DNA of 64,000 nt, taken from Pseudomonas gessardii (GTDB lineage Bacteria > Pseudomonadota > Gammaproteobacteria > Pseudomonadales > Pseudomonadaceae). This document shows, in pieces, positions 51,567 to 59,586 of the stretch (its first letter is position 1; each line of letters starts with the position of its first letter). A program made the translations under genes and the position numbers. The notes beneath the pieces are model-generated. The model saw only the letters and a program-made list of their open reading frames with translations. It was not told the DNA's origin and did no database searches. Where the stretch lies: positions 62,001 to 126,000 of the forward strand of contig NZ_MNPU01000010.1 of NCBI RefSeq assembly GCF_001983165.1, read 5' to 3'.

Positions 51567-52484
51567 TCAGCGGACCGCGCTGACCCCATCCAGGGTGGAA
51601 AACGACGTGTCCTTGGCGGTCAGCAAAAAGTCACGCATGTACGGCGCATCCAGCATATCCGCACGGATCCCGGCGTACAGCGTGGCGAACAGCCCCTTCT
51701 CCCCCAGCCGCTTGGCCTTCACATAACCCCGCGAGCTGTACTCATGCAGCGCCCAGTGGGGCATGCCACACACGCCGCGTCCGCTGGCCACCAACTGCAT
51801 CATCATCACCGTCAGTTCCGCGGTGCGCACCTGGGCCGGCTCGACGTCGGCCGGTTCCAGGAAACGGGTGAAGATGTCCAGGCGGTCGCGCTCCACCGGG
51901 TAGGTGATCAGGGTTTCGCTGAGCAAATCCTCGGGCACGATATACGGCTTGTGCGCCAGGGCGTGCTGGTTGGCCACGGCGAGCATGGCTTCGTAGGTGA
52001 ACAACGGCACATAGGTGATGCCCGCCAGCTCCAGCGGGTCGGAGGTCACCACCAGGTCCAGGTCGCCACGGGCCAGGGCTGGCAGCGGGGCGAAGGCAAA
52101 CCCCGAGGCCAGGTCCAGCTCGACTTCCGGCCAGGCATCGCGGAACTGGTCGATGGTTGGCATCAGCCACTGGAAGCAGCTGTGGCATTCGATCGCCATA
52201 TGCAGGCGCCCGGCGGTGCCCCCGGCCAGGCGCGCAATATCCCGTTCGGCACCGCGCAGCAGCGGCAGGGTGGCATCCGCCAGTTGCAGCAGGCGCAGGC
52301 CGGCGCTGGTGAAGCGCACCGGCTTGGTCTTGCGCACAAACAGCGGCATGCCCAGGCGCTCTTCCAGCTCCTTGAACTGGTGGGACAACGCCGACTGGGT
52401 CAGGTGCAGGCGCTCGGCGGCTTCTACCAGGCTGTCGGCTTCGCGCAGGGCGTGTAGGGTCTTGAGGTGGCGGATTTCGAGCAC
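51567..52484 (-). CDS. metR: LysR-type regulator MetR
   Basis: 305 residues from a GTG with GGAG upstream. Similarity to E. coli MetR runs through the whole length: EIRHLKTLHALREADSLVEA, HLTQSALSHQFKELEERLG (recognition helix), LFVRKTKPVRFT, RLHMAIECHSCFQWLMP and GDLDLVVTSD. MetR activates methionine synthesis genes with homocysteine as co-effector. The divergent hydrolase gene has a perfect TGAA-N5-TTCA box in front of it, so it is a likely target. Confidence 0.93.
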   Translation of the reverse strand: MLEIRHLKTLHALREADSLVEAAERLHLTQSALSHQFKELEERLGMPLFVRKTKPVRFTSAGLRLLQLADATLPLLRGAERDIARLAGGTAGRLHMAIECHSCFQWLMPTIDQFRDAWPEVELDLASGFAFAPLPALARGDLDLVVTSDPLELAGITYVPLFTYEAMLAVANQHALAHKPYIVPEDLLSETLITYPVERDRLDIFTRFLEPADVEPAQVRTAELTVMMMQLVASGRGVCGMPHWALHEYSSRGYVKAKRLGEKGLFATLYAGIRADMLDAPYMRDFLLTAKDTSFSTLDGVSAVR

Positions 52485-52610
52485 GGGCTCTCCATGAAGA
52501 AAATTTGTGACAAGTTCGGGTAGCGTGAGTTTGTCTCATGTTGAGCGGGCTGTCGACCATGACCGCTGGGCACTCTTCATCAAACTGTCACGTAACTGTG
52601 GCAGCGCGCT

Positions 52611-52623
52611 TGAACAAACTTCA
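52611..52623. promoter_or_regulatory. MetR box
   Basis: TGAACAAACTTCA fits the MetR consensus TGAA-N5-TTCA exactly. It lies between metR and the divergent hydrolase, 43 bases before the hydrolase start. Confidence 0.7.
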
Positions 52624-52666
52624 TCAGACTCGCGCTCTACTGGGGTTCTGTGTTTCGGTGTTTTCC

Positions 52667-53686
52667 ATGCGCGTGTTGTTTTTACTGGCCGCTCTCTTGT
52701 TCGGCCTGCCGTCGTTTGCGGCGTCTCGATGTGATGTCAATGTCCCGACTGAGCGGGTCGACCTGGCCACGGTGAGCCTGGCGTACCAGAGCATTGGCCG
52801 TGCTTCCGATCCGGCGTTGCTGCTGGTGATGGGCTTGGGCGGGCAGTTGATCCATTGGCCGGACGAAGTGGTGGTCGCCCTGTGCCAACAAGGTTTTCGG
52901 GTGATTCGCTACGACAACCGCGACGTCGGTCTGTCCACCTGGCGCCAGGCCCCGGCCAGCGCCAACCTGACCTTTGAAGTGTTGCGCTACAAACTGGGCC
53001 TGCCGGTGGCCGCGCCCTACACCCTGACCGATATGGCCGACGATGCCCTGGGGTTGATGGATGCGCTACAGATCCGCCAGTTCCATGTGCTGGGCGCCAG
53101 CATGGGCGGGATGATCGCCCAGCACCTGGCGGCCATGGCGCCGCAGCGCGTGGAAAGCCTGACCCTGATCATGACCAGCTCCGGCGCCGAAGGCCTGCCC
53201 GCGCCGAATGCCGCGCTGGTGCAACTGCTGTCACGGCGCAGCGCGCCCAACCGCGCAGTGGCCCTGGAGCAACAGGCCGACTTGCTGGCGGCCCTGGGCA
53301 GCCCCCAGGTCCAGGATGATCGCCAGGCGTTGTTGCAGCAGGCGGCGCAGTCCTATGACCGCGCGTTCAACCCCGAGGGGGTGAAGCGCCAGATCATGGC
53401 GATCCTCGCGGAGCCGAGCCGGGTGCCGCTGCTCAACCAACTGCGGGTGCCGACCCTGGTGGTACACGGCACGGCCGATCCATTGCTGCCGGTGATGCAT
53501 GGCGTGCACCTGGCGGCGCATATCCAGGGCAGCCAGTTGCGGCTGATCCCGGGCCTGGCCCATCGTTTCCAGGAGGCCTTCAAGGCGCCGTTGCTGGCGG
53601 CGGTGTTGCCGTACCTGCAAGCCCACCGCGCAGAGGCGGCGCATTGGGCGCAGGTCGAACCGCTGGCCCCCGCCAAGGTTTTATGA
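52667..53686 (+). CDS. Periplasmic alpha/beta hydrolase
   Basis: 339 residues from the ATG at 52667. The longer frame start (52538) would place the MetR box inside the gene and bury the signal peptide, so the shorter form is preferred although its ribosome site is weak. Signal peptide [20 protein letters not shown]. Oxyanion motif MGLGGQ; nucleophile Ser145 in GASMGG; acid in HGTADPLLP; catalytic His in GLAHRF. This is a full hydrolase triad. The substrate is unknown; control by MetR would suggest a sulfur or homocysteine-related ester or thiolactone, which is a guess. Confidence 0.85.
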   Translation: MRVLFLLAALLFGLPSFAASRCDVNVPTERVDLATVSLAYQSIGRASDPALLLVMGLGGQLIHWPDEVVVALCQQGFRVIRYDNRDVGLSTWRQAPASANLTFEVLRYKLGLPVAAPYTLTDMADDALGLMDALQIRQFHVLGASMGGMIAQHLAAMAPQRVESLTLIMTSSGAEGLPAPNAALVQLLSRRSAPNRAVALEQQADLLAALGSPQVQDDRQALLQQAAQSYDRAFNPEGVKRQIMAILAEPSRVPLLNQLRVPTLVVHGTADPLLPVMHGVHLAAHIQGSQLRLIPGLAHRFQEAFKAPLLAAVLPYLQAHRAEAAHWAQVEPLAPAKVL

Positions 53687-53747
53687 CGGCCGCGTAGAGG
53701 TGTATGGTGCGAACTTTGTGGCGTGTAATGCCTGCGAGGTTGCGTAA

Positions 53748-54401
53748 ATGAGTACTTCCCTGAAAATCGATTTTGTCAGCGACGTGTCCTGCCCCTGGTG
53801 CGTCATCGGCCTGCGCGGCCTGACCGAGGCCCTGGATCAAATGGGCGCCGAAGTGCAGGCCCAGATCCACTTCCAGCCTTTCGAGCTGAACCCGAACATG
53901 CCCGCCGAAGGGCAAAACATCGTGGAACACATCACCGAAAAATACGGCTCCAGTGCCGAAGAGTCCCAGGCCAACCGCGCGCGCATCCGCGACATGGGCG
54001 CCGCCCTGGGCTTTGCGTTTCGTACCGATGGCCAAAGCCGTATCTACAACACCTTCGACGCCCATCGCCTGCTGCATTGGGCCGGCCTCGAGGGCTTGCA
54101 GTACAACCTCAAGGAAGCGCTGTTCAAGGCTTACTTCAGCGATGGCCAGGACCCGTCCGACCACGCCACGTTGGCGATCATTGCCGAAAGCGTTGGCCTG
54201 GACCTCCAGCGCGCAGCCGAGATCCTGGCCTCGGACGAGTACGCCGCCGAGGTGCGCGAGCAGGAGCAACTGTGGGTATCGCGCGGGGTGAGTTCGGTGC
54301 CGACCATCGTGTTCAACGACCAGTACGCGGTCAGCGGCGGGCAGCCGGTTGAGGCGTTTGTCGGCGCTATCCGCCAGATCATCAACGAGTCCAAGGCCTA
54401 A
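53748..54401 (+). CDS. DsbA-family (FrnE-like) oxidoreductase
   Basis: 217 residues, GAGG 8 bases before the ATG. Thioredoxin fold with active site CPWC (Cys15, Cys18) in FVSDVSCPWCVIGLRGL, a long helical insertion (about 60-170), and the cis-proline loop VSSVPTIVFNDQYAVSGGQP. No signal peptide, so cytoplasmic. FrnE-like proteins act as thiol isomerases or, in polyketide clusters, as oxidoreductases. It stands alone between the hydrolase and a REP element. No partner is suggested by context. Confidence 0.9.
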   Translation: MSTSLKIDFVSDVSCPWCVIGLRGLTEALDQMGAEVQAQIHFQPFELNPNMPAEGQNIVEHITEKYGSSAEESQANRARIRDMGAALGFAFRTDGQSRIYNTFDAHRLLHWAGLEGLQYNLKEALFKAYFSDGQDPSDHATLAIIAESVGLDLQRAAEILASDEYAAEVREQEQLWVSRGVSSVPTIVFNDQYAVSGGQPVEAFVGAIRQIINESKA

Positions 54402-54419
54402 AGCCGAGCGCAAAGCAAA

Positions 54420-54526
54420 ATGTGGGAGCTGGCTTGCCTGCGATGGCGGTGTGTCAGCTAAGTATCTTTTAACTGGCCCACCGCCATCGCGGGCAAGCCC
54501 GCTCCCACACAAGCCCGCTCCCACAT
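54420..54526. repeat. Composite REP palindrome
   Basis: Left arm ATGTGGGAGCTGGCTTGCCT and a right arm with two tandem copies of the complement (AAGCCCGCTCCCACA, then AAGCCCGCTCCCACAT), directly after the DsbA-like gene. Confidence 0.8.
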
Positions 54527-54549
54527 GGGCTCATTGTGTAATCATCCAA

Positions 54550-54618
54550 CCCTGGCCCATCCCTTGCATTACTCCCCTAAAGCCCAGCCGGTAGGCGGCT
54601 GGGCACTGCCAGGGGGGG
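54550..54618 (+). promoter_or_regulatory. Structured leader covering the ribosome site of the arginase-family gene
   Basis: An inner perfect 8-base stem GCCCAGCC/GGCTGGGC (54582-54589, 54597-54604) is enclosed by an outer stem CCCTGGC/GCCAGGG (54550-54556, 54608-54614). The outer right arm overlaps the AGGGGGGG ribosome site (54611-54618) of the TTG-started gene at 54628. Folding would hide the site, so translation may be controlled. It matches no riboswitch class recognised by eye. Confidence 0.4.
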
Positions 54619-54627
54619 CACATTACC

Positions 54628-55548
54628 TTGAATATCCTCGATCTCGACCACAGCCTCACGGCCCAGGCGCCCATCGCCCGGCGTCTGGCCAGTGGTCAGG
54701 CCACGCGCCTGGACCTGCTCGACCTGGGTCCGAAGCTGCGCCTGTGGTCCACCGAAAAAACCTGGAAGCGCTTTGCCCAGCGCCTGGCCCAACGGCCCCG
54801 GCCAGGCACGGCGCGCCCGGAAATCTTCTTTGTCGGCTCCGGCGACTATCACCACCTGACCCCGGCTTTTCTCGCCGAGGTGCAGGAGCCCATCAGCCTG
54901 ATCCACTTCGACAACCACCCCGACTGGGTACGCCTGGCTCCGCGCCGACACTGCGGTTCATGGGTCAACCAGGCCCTGAAGATGCCGGCGATCCAGCGCA
55001 TCGTCACCCTCGGCCCGTGCAGCGACGACCTGCACAACCCGCAACTGCGCGGCGGCAACCTCGGCGCCCTCAAGCGCGGGCACTTGCAGTTGTTTCCCTG
55101 GCAGCACGCGCCGTCGAAAGTCTGGGGCCGGGTAGGGGATGGTGCCGGCCATGCACAACAGGAGAACCACCTGCATTGGCGCAACCTCGCTGAGCTTGAT
55201 TGGCCCGCATTCCTTGAGCAGATGATCGCCAGCCTGCCCACCGAGGCGGTGTGGATCACCCTCGACAAGGATGTGCTGGCCAGCGAGGACGCGGCCACCA
55301 ACTGGGACCAGGGCGGCATGCGCCTGCCCCACCTGTTGCAGGCGCTGCGGATGCTGGCGGCGAGCAAACGGATCGTCGGCATCGACGTGTGTGGCGAGTT
55401 TGCCCAGCCTGTGTTCAGCAACGCCTTCAAACGGTGGGAAGCCAAGTCCGACCAACCCCCGGCCGAGCGCTGGAGCGCGGACGACCTGCTGCGTAACGCG
55501 ACCACCAATGAAGCGTTGATCAACCTGTTCGAGGAGCTGTTTCCGTGA
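54628..55548 (+). CDS. Arginase/ureohydrolase-fold protein
   Basis: 306 residues from TTG at 54628 (AGGGGGGG about 10 bases upstream; no ATG precedes the conserved start). Metal-site motifs of the ureohydrolase fold are present in modified form: GSGDYHHLTP (70-79, for GGDHS), HFDNHPDW (93-100, for DAHxD) and TLDKDVL (211-217, for DxD, Asp213 and Asp215). A late IVGIDVCGEF fits the conserved Glu strand. It likely hydrolyses an amidine or amide substrate with two Mn ions, but differs too much from arginase, agmatinase or formiminoglutamase to name one. Overlaps the next gene (GTGA). Confidence 0.8.
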   Translation: MNILDLDHSLTAQAPIARRLASGQATRLDLLDLGPKLRLWSTEKTWKRFAQRLAQRPRPGTARPEIFFVGSGDYHHLTPAFLAEVQEPISLIHFDNHPDWVRLAPRRHCGSWVNQALKMPAIQRIVTLGPCSDDLHNPQLRGGNLGALKRGHLQLFPWQHAPSKVWGRVGDGAGHAQQENHLHWRNLAELDWPAFLEQMIASLPTEAVWITLDKDVLASEDAATNWDQGGMRLPHLLQALRMLAASKRIVGIDVCGEFAQPVFSNAFKRWEAKSDQPPAERWSADDLLRNATTNEALINLFEELFP

Positions 55549-55925
55549 CCCTGACCGTGGTGTTGCTGGTGGCCTTTTCCATCGTGCTCGATGTGATCGG
55601 CCAGCTGTGTTTCAAACTGGGCCTGGACCGTTTGCCGGAGCTGGAGGGCGGGTTTCGCCTGAATGCCTTCTGGGGCCAGGTGTTCAATGCGCCGTTGCTG
55701 TGGGCGGGCATCGGCGCCTATGTGATCGAGTTTTTCGTCTGGCTCGAAGCCTTGTCCCGCGCGCCGTTGAGCCTGCTGTTCCCGGCCGCCGCCCTGGCCT
55801 ATTGCGGGGTGGTGCTGGCGGGCAAGGTGGTGCTGGGCGAAACCGTCAGCCGTCGGCGCTGGCTGGGCACGCTGGTGATTACCGCCGGGGTGATGTTGGT
55901 GGCAATAGCGGGAGCACAATCATGA
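55545..55925 (+). CDS. Half-size DMT/EamA-like transporter subunit 1
   Basis: 126 residues from a GTG overlapping the arginase-like stop. Four hydrophobic helices, one EamA/SMR-type unit: VLDVIGQLCFKLGLDRLPEL in helix 1, IGAYVIEFFVWLEALSRAPL, then SLLFPAAALAYCGVVLAGKV and a last helix LVITAGVMLVAIAG. The size and the GQLCFK motif are like ArnE/ArnF and SMR proteins that work as dimers. With the next gene it probably forms a heterodimeric inner membrane carrier. ATGA overlap with that gene ensures equal translation. Confidence 0.82.
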   Translation: MTLTVVLLVAFSIVLDVIGQLCFKLGLDRLPELEGGFRLNAFWGQVFNAPLLWAGIGAYVIEFFVWLEALSRAPLSLLFPAAALAYCGVVLAGKVVLGETVSRRRWLGTLVITAGVMLVAIAGAQS

Positions 55926-56335
55926 ATTCGCAAGAGATGGCGCTGCGCCCGGTTGGCTGGCTGCATGGGCGCCTGGGCACCGTGGTGCTGTGGGCGTTAT
56001 TGATCCTTACCGAAAGCGCCGGCCAGTTGTTTACCAAGGTGGCTGGCGATCAATTGGGGCAGATGGATTTCAACTGGCAATGGTTGGCGGCGGTGGCGGT
56101 CAACCCCGGGGTTCTCGCGGCGATCGCCTGCTATATCGGCGCATTTTTTGTGTGGATGCTGATCCTACGGCGCAGCAGCCTGTCCCTGGCCTTCCCCCTG
56201 AGTTCGCTGGTGTTTGTGGTGGTGCTGCTGGGCTCGTGGCTGGGCTTGGGCGAGCACATCAGCTTCCTGCACTGGGTGGGCGTGGTGGTGATTATTGGCG
56301 GGATTGCGCTGTTGGCCGAGGGCGAGGAAAACTGA
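55922..56335 (+). CDS. Half-size DMT/EamA-like transporter subunit 2
   Basis: 137 residues from the ATG at 55922, overlapping the previous stop. Four helices with the same landmarks as its neighbour: LILTESAGQLFTKVAGDQLG, CYIGAFFVWMLILRRSSLSL, AFPLSSLVFVVVLLGSWLGL and WVGVVVIIGGIALLAEGEEN. The pair resembles ArnE/ArnF-type two-subunit carriers. Coupling of an arginase-fold enzyme and a two-part transporter implies that the carrier moves the substrate or product of the enzyme. The operon ends in a large REP palindrome. Confidence 0.82.
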   Translation: MNSQEMALRPVGWLHGRLGTVVLWALLILTESAGQLFTKVAGDQLGQMDFNWQWLAAVAVNPGVLAAIACYIGAFFVWMLILRRSSLSLAFPLSSLVFVVVLLGSWLGLGEHISFLHWVGVVVIIGGIALLAEGEEN

Positions 56336-56356
56336 GTTCCCTGTGAAATACGGACT

Positions 56357-56482
56357 AAATGTGTGAGCGGGCTTGTGTGGGAGCTGGCTTGCCTGCGATA
56401 GCATCACCGCGGTGTAACTGAGACACCGAGGCGCCTGCATCGCAGGCAAGCCAGCTCCCACACAAGCTTGCTCCCACATTTT
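56357..56482. repeat. Nested REP palindrome
   Basis: Inner arms GCTTGTGTGGGAGCTGGCTT and complement (56371 onward and ending 56466) lie inside outer arms AAATGTG/CACATTT. It lies between convergent transcripts. Confidence 0.82.
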
Positions 56483-56505
56483 GATGGGTGTCGCCCTTGA
56501 GACAA

Positions 56506-57273
56506 TCAATCAAAGGTATAGCTGATCGCCGTCTGCACCTGCCCCTGGTTCACCTCGCCGGTCTGGCGCACGAGGCTGCTATCGGCCGCCGAACCTGTCA
56601 GGTGTATCCAACTGGCACTGGTCAGCAGCGTCCACTTGGGTGCCAGGGGGATCTGCAGGCTCTGGGTCAGGGTCAGGTTCTGGAACCCGCCGCTGGCGCT
56701 GTACGGGCGAATCCCGGAGTTTGCCGCCTCATGCTCATCCACCCCGAAAAACGTCTGGGTCTGGCGGCCATCGGCAAAGTGTGCGACCAGGCCACTGCTG
56801 CCAATCACCCCGCCGCCCAGCGGGTAACCCAGTTCCCCGCCGAGCTTGCCGAGCACGCCGCTCTGCTCGCGGGCGCCGCCCACGGCCCGGCCCAGTTGCG
56901 CATAGACCCGCCAGAAATCGGCCGGTGCGTACTGGATAAACCCGCCGATCTCGGCCATGTCCGACACGTCCCGCAAACCCCGTAGCGGGCCATTGGCCGC
57001 GCGTCCCGGCAAGTAGTTGAGGTAGGGGCCAGCGCTGAAACCCTGGTGGTTGAGCGCGCTCCAGGTCAGGCCGTCATCGGTATCGAGGCTGACATCGCCC
57101 CACTCCAGGTCGAAGTAGGGCACCGGCACCGTGTGATAGCGGCTGCCAGTGGGCTCGCGGGGCTGGTAGCTGGCGCCAAGGCCGACCTCGCCGCTAATGC
57201 CTTGAGCCAACGCCGAGCCCGCCCAAAGGCCAAGCAAACCGGCGAACAGCGCCGAACTCATCCTGCACATCAT
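56506..57273 (-). CDS. MipA/OmpV-family outer membrane protein
   Basis: 255 residues from the ATG at 57273 (GAGAGGG 9 bases upstream; the longer frame is not protein-like). Signal peptide ends at ALA. The MipA/OmpV pattern is seen: GEVGLGASYQPREPTGSRYH, VPVPYFDLEWGDVSLDT, GPYLNYLPGRAANGPLRGL, then TQTFFGVDEHEAANSG and the C-terminal strand QVQTAISYTFD. These are 10- to 12-strand barrels; some scaffold murein enzymes, others answer to drugs or osmotic change. It is divergent from the sigma-54 operon and shares its 227-base upstream region, so it may be co-regulated. Confidence 0.83.
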   Translation of the reverse strand: MMCRMSSALFAGLLGLWAGSALAQGISGEVGLGASYQPREPTGSRYHTVPVPYFDLEWGDVSLDTDDGLTWSALNHQGFSAGPYLNYLPGRAANGPLRGLRDVSDMAEIGGFIQYAPADFWRVYAQLGRAVGGAREQSGVLGKLGGELGYPLGGGVIGSSGLVAHFADGRQTQTFFGVDEHEAANSGIRPYSASGGFQNLTLTQSLQIPLAPKWTLLTSASWIHLTGSAADSSLVRQTGEVNQGQVQTAISYTFD

Positions 57274-57343
57274 GGTATTGCCCTCTCGAAAACATACGCG
57301 CATGAACGCGCAGGCGCGGGGGCTCACGCAAGCACTCATCTTG

Positions 57344-57369
57344 TTTGTAGCGACCTACAAAAATTGTAG
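57344..57369. promoter_or_regulatory. Enhancer candidate for the NtrC-type regulator
   Basis: TTTGTAG-N4-CTACAAA (57344-57350 and 57355-57361) is a perfect inverted repeat, followed by a third half site TTGTAG (57364-57369). It lies about 90-115 bases upstream of the predicted sigma-54 start, the normal place for an NtrC-family binding site. Confidence 0.65.
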
Positions 57370-57434
57370 CCTGGGCCACGGGTATTTCCCTTAGGCATCC
57401 GCCGCAAGCCCGGCCCCATTGGGTTTTGCCTACT

Positions 57435-57450
57435 TGGCACAGTCCCTGCT
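57435..57450 (+). promoter_or_regulatory. Sigma-54 (-24/-12) promoter
   Basis: TGGCACAGTCCCTGCT: the GG (57436-57437) and GC (57448-57449) pairs have the required 10-base spacing, and TGGCAC is the full -24 consensus. Transcription should start near 57461, 40 bases before the HAD gene. Confidence 0.82.
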
Positions 57451-57500
57451 CTAACCCTGGTACAAGCGCATCCGCGCTGTCATCTCCAAGGTAAACGCAG

Positions 57501-58199
57501 ATGAATGACTGGCATATCGTGTGTGACTTCGATGGGACCATCACACCCACCGATGTCATCGACAATGTTCTCCAACGCTTCGCCGGCCCCGAGTGGGAAA
57601 CCATCGAGCAGCAATGGCTGGATGGCCATATCGGTTCCCGGGAATGCCTGAGCCGCCAATTGGCGCTGATCAAGGCGACCCCGGCCGAACTGCTGGCGTA
57701 TTTCGACACGGTCGAGATCGACCCGGACTTCCCGGATTTCGTCGACCATGTCCTTGGCCTTGGCGCCTCCCTTGAAGTGGTCAGCGACGGCATCGAGCAA
57801 GGCATCGCGCGGATCCTGTCGCGCAACTACGTGACCTTGCTGCCGATCATCGCCAACCGCCTGCGCCAGGTTGACCAGGACAGCTGGCGCATCGACTTCC
57901 CCCATGCCAGCGACGCCTGCCGCGCGGCCTCGGGCAACTGCAAATGCAAGTCCACCCCGCGCAACAAGCGGGTGCTGGTGATCGGCGATGGCAAGTCCGA
58001 TATGTGCGTGTCGACCACCGCCGATTTCGTCTTCGCCAAGGGCAGCCTGGCCCAGTACTGCCAGGCCCACGCCATCCCCCATCTGCGTTTCGACAGCTTT
58101 GCCGAACTCCCGGCCTTGCTGGCCAGGCTGCCCCAGGGCATCGCCGCCAACGCCACCCACTTTACCTCCGACACTCAGGAACTCTTTCATCATGTCTGA
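57501..58199 (+). CDS. HAD-IB phosphatase, MtnX-like
   Basis: 232 residues. HAD motif I is CDFDGTITPTD with nucleophile Asp9 and acid Asp11. Motif II lies in EVVSDGIEQG and motif IV in VLVIGDGKSDMCVS. A Cys-rich loop ACRAASGNCKCKS sits before the last motif, as in MtnX-like phosphoserine phosphatase-type enzymes, and may bind metal. It would remove phosphate from a small metabolite in the cytosol. It is the first gene of the sigma-54 operon and overlaps the aminotransferase by 8 bases. No other methionine salvage genes are near, so MtnX function is doubtful. Confidence 0.87.
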   Translation: MNDWHIVCDFDGTITPTDVIDNVLQRFAGPEWETIEQQWLDGHIGSRECLSRQLALIKATPAELLAYFDTVEIDPDFPDFVDHVLGLGASLEVVSDGIEQGIARILSRNYVTLLPIIANRLRQVDQDSWRIDFPHASDACRAASGNCKCKSTPRNKRVLVIGDGKSDMCVSTTADFVFAKGSLAQYCQAHAIPHLRFDSFAELPALLARLPQGIAANATHFTSDTQELFHHV

Positions 58200-59586
58200 T
58201 ATCCGTATCGCTACCGCCGAAGACCAGGTTCTGCTGGATAAAGAAGCCAAGTACTGCTCCTACGGCGACACCGTCCACTACATCGACCCGCCGCGTATCT
58301 TCAGCCGTTGCGAAGGCTCCTACGTGTGGGACACCGAAGACCAGGCCTACCTCGACCTGCAAATGTGGTATTCGGCGGTCAACTTCGGCTATGCCAACCC
58401 GCGCCTGAACAATGCGCTGAAACAGCAGATCGACACCCTGCCGCAAATCGCCAGCCAGTACCTGCACAAGGGCAAGATCGAGCTGTCGGAAATGATCGCG
58501 GTGGATGCCAAGAAAAAATTCGGCCTCGATGGCCGCGTGCATTTCAACGTCGGCGGTTCGCAGTCCATCGAGGATTCGCTGAAGGTGGTGCGTAACGCCA
58601 GCAACGGCAAGAGCCTGATGTTCGCCTTCGAGGGCGGCTACCACGGGCGTACTCTCGGCGCGTCGTCCATCACCTCCAGCTACCGCTATCGCCGCCGCTA
58701 CGGCCACTTTGGCGAGCGCGCCAACTTCATCCCGTTCCCGTACCACTTCCGTGGGCCCAAGGGCATGACCAAGGAAGAATACGGCAGCCACTGCGTGCAG
58801 CAGTTCGCGCGCCTGTTCGAGACTGAATACAACGGTGTGTGGGACCCGAAAGTCGGCCAGAGCGAGTACGCCGCGTTCTACGTCGAGCCGATCCAGGGCA
58901 CTGGCGGCTACGTGATCCCGCCGATGAACTTCTACAGCGAACTCAAGCAGGTGCTCGACCAGCACGGTATCCTGATGGTGGTCGATGAAATCCAGATGGG
59001 CTTCTGGCGCACCGGTAAGTTGTGGTCGATCGAGCACTTCGACGTGCAGCCGGATGTGATCGTGTTCGGCAAGGCCCTGACCAACGGCCTCAATCCCCTG
59101 GGCGGCATCTGGGCCAAGGAAGAGTTGATCAACCCGAAAATCTTCCCGCCGGGCTCCACCCACTCCACCTTCGCCTCCAACCCGCTGGGTACGGCGGTGG
59201 GCCTGGAAATGTTCAAGATGACCAGCGAAGTCGACTACGGCGCGATGGTCATGGCCAAGGGCAAATATTTCCTTGAAGGCCTGCAAGAGTTGCAAAAGCG
59301 CTTCCCGATCATCGGCGACGTCGATGGCCTGGGCCTGGCCCTGCGCTGTGAAATCTGCGGCCCCGATGGTTTCACCCCGGACAAGGCGACCCTGGACTAC
59401 ATGGTTGAGGAAGGCATGAAAGGCGACATGCTGGTCGACGGCCAGAAACTGGGGTTGATCCTCGATGTGGGCGGCTACTACAAGAACGTGATCACCCTGG
59501 CGCCGTCCCTGGAAATCAGCTACCCGGAAATCGACCTGGGCCTGAAGCTGCTGGAGCAACTGCTGACCCGAGCGATGAAGCGGTGA
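58192..59586 (+). CDS. Class III (aspartate-family) aminotransferase
   Basis: 464 residues from the ATG at 58192; the longer frame overlaps the HAD gene in another frame. Class III PLP fold: NVGGSQSIEDSLKVVRNAS for phosphate binding, FEGGYHGRTLGASSIT, EPIQGTGGYVIPP, VVDEIQMGFWRTGKLW, and PLP lysine 294 in VFGKALTNGLNPLGG; then GSTHSTFASNPLG. Such enzymes move an amino group to or from omega-amino acids, diamines or amino-sugar-like substrates. Combined with a phosphatase, hydrolase and acyltransferase it suggests building or using a small amino compound. Stop overlaps the next gene (GTGA). Confidence 0.9.
   Translation: MSDIRIATAEDQVLLDKEAKYCSYGDTVHYIDPPRIFSRCEGSYVWDTEDQAYLDLQMWYSAVNFGYANPRLNNALKQQIDTLPQIASQYLHKGKIELSEMIAVDAKKKFGLDGRVHFNVGGSQSIEDSLKVVRNASNGKSLMFAFEGGYHGRTLGASSITSSYRYRRRYGHFGERANFIPFPYHFRGPKGMTKEEYGSHCVQQFARLFETEYNGVWDPKVGQSEYAAFYVEPIQGTGGYVIPPMNFYSELKQVLDQHGILMVVDEIQMGFWRTGKLWSIEHFDVQPDVIVFGKALTNGLNPLGGIWAKEELINPKIFPPGSTHSTFASNPLGTAVGLEMFKMTSEVDYGAMVMAKGKYFLEGLQELQKRFPIIGDVDGLGLALRCEICGPDGFTPDKATLDYMVEEGMKGDMLVDGQKLGLILDVGGYYKNVITLAPSLEISYPEIDLGLKLLEQLLTRAMKR

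Noticed and set aside
52495..52507. Second MetR box next to metR (TGAAGAAAATTTG)
   Set aside because: Only the left half fits the consensus; the perfect box at 52611 is preferred.
54550..54618. Guanidine-type riboswitch before the arginase-like gene
   Set aside because: The loops lack the ACGR motif of guanidine-II and I could not match the conserved cores of the other guanidine classes, so only a generic leader structure is reported.
57501..58199. Methionine salvage function (mtnX) for the HAD gene
   Set aside because: No mtnA, mtnB, mtnD or other salvage gene is nearby, and the co-transcribed genes point to another pathway.
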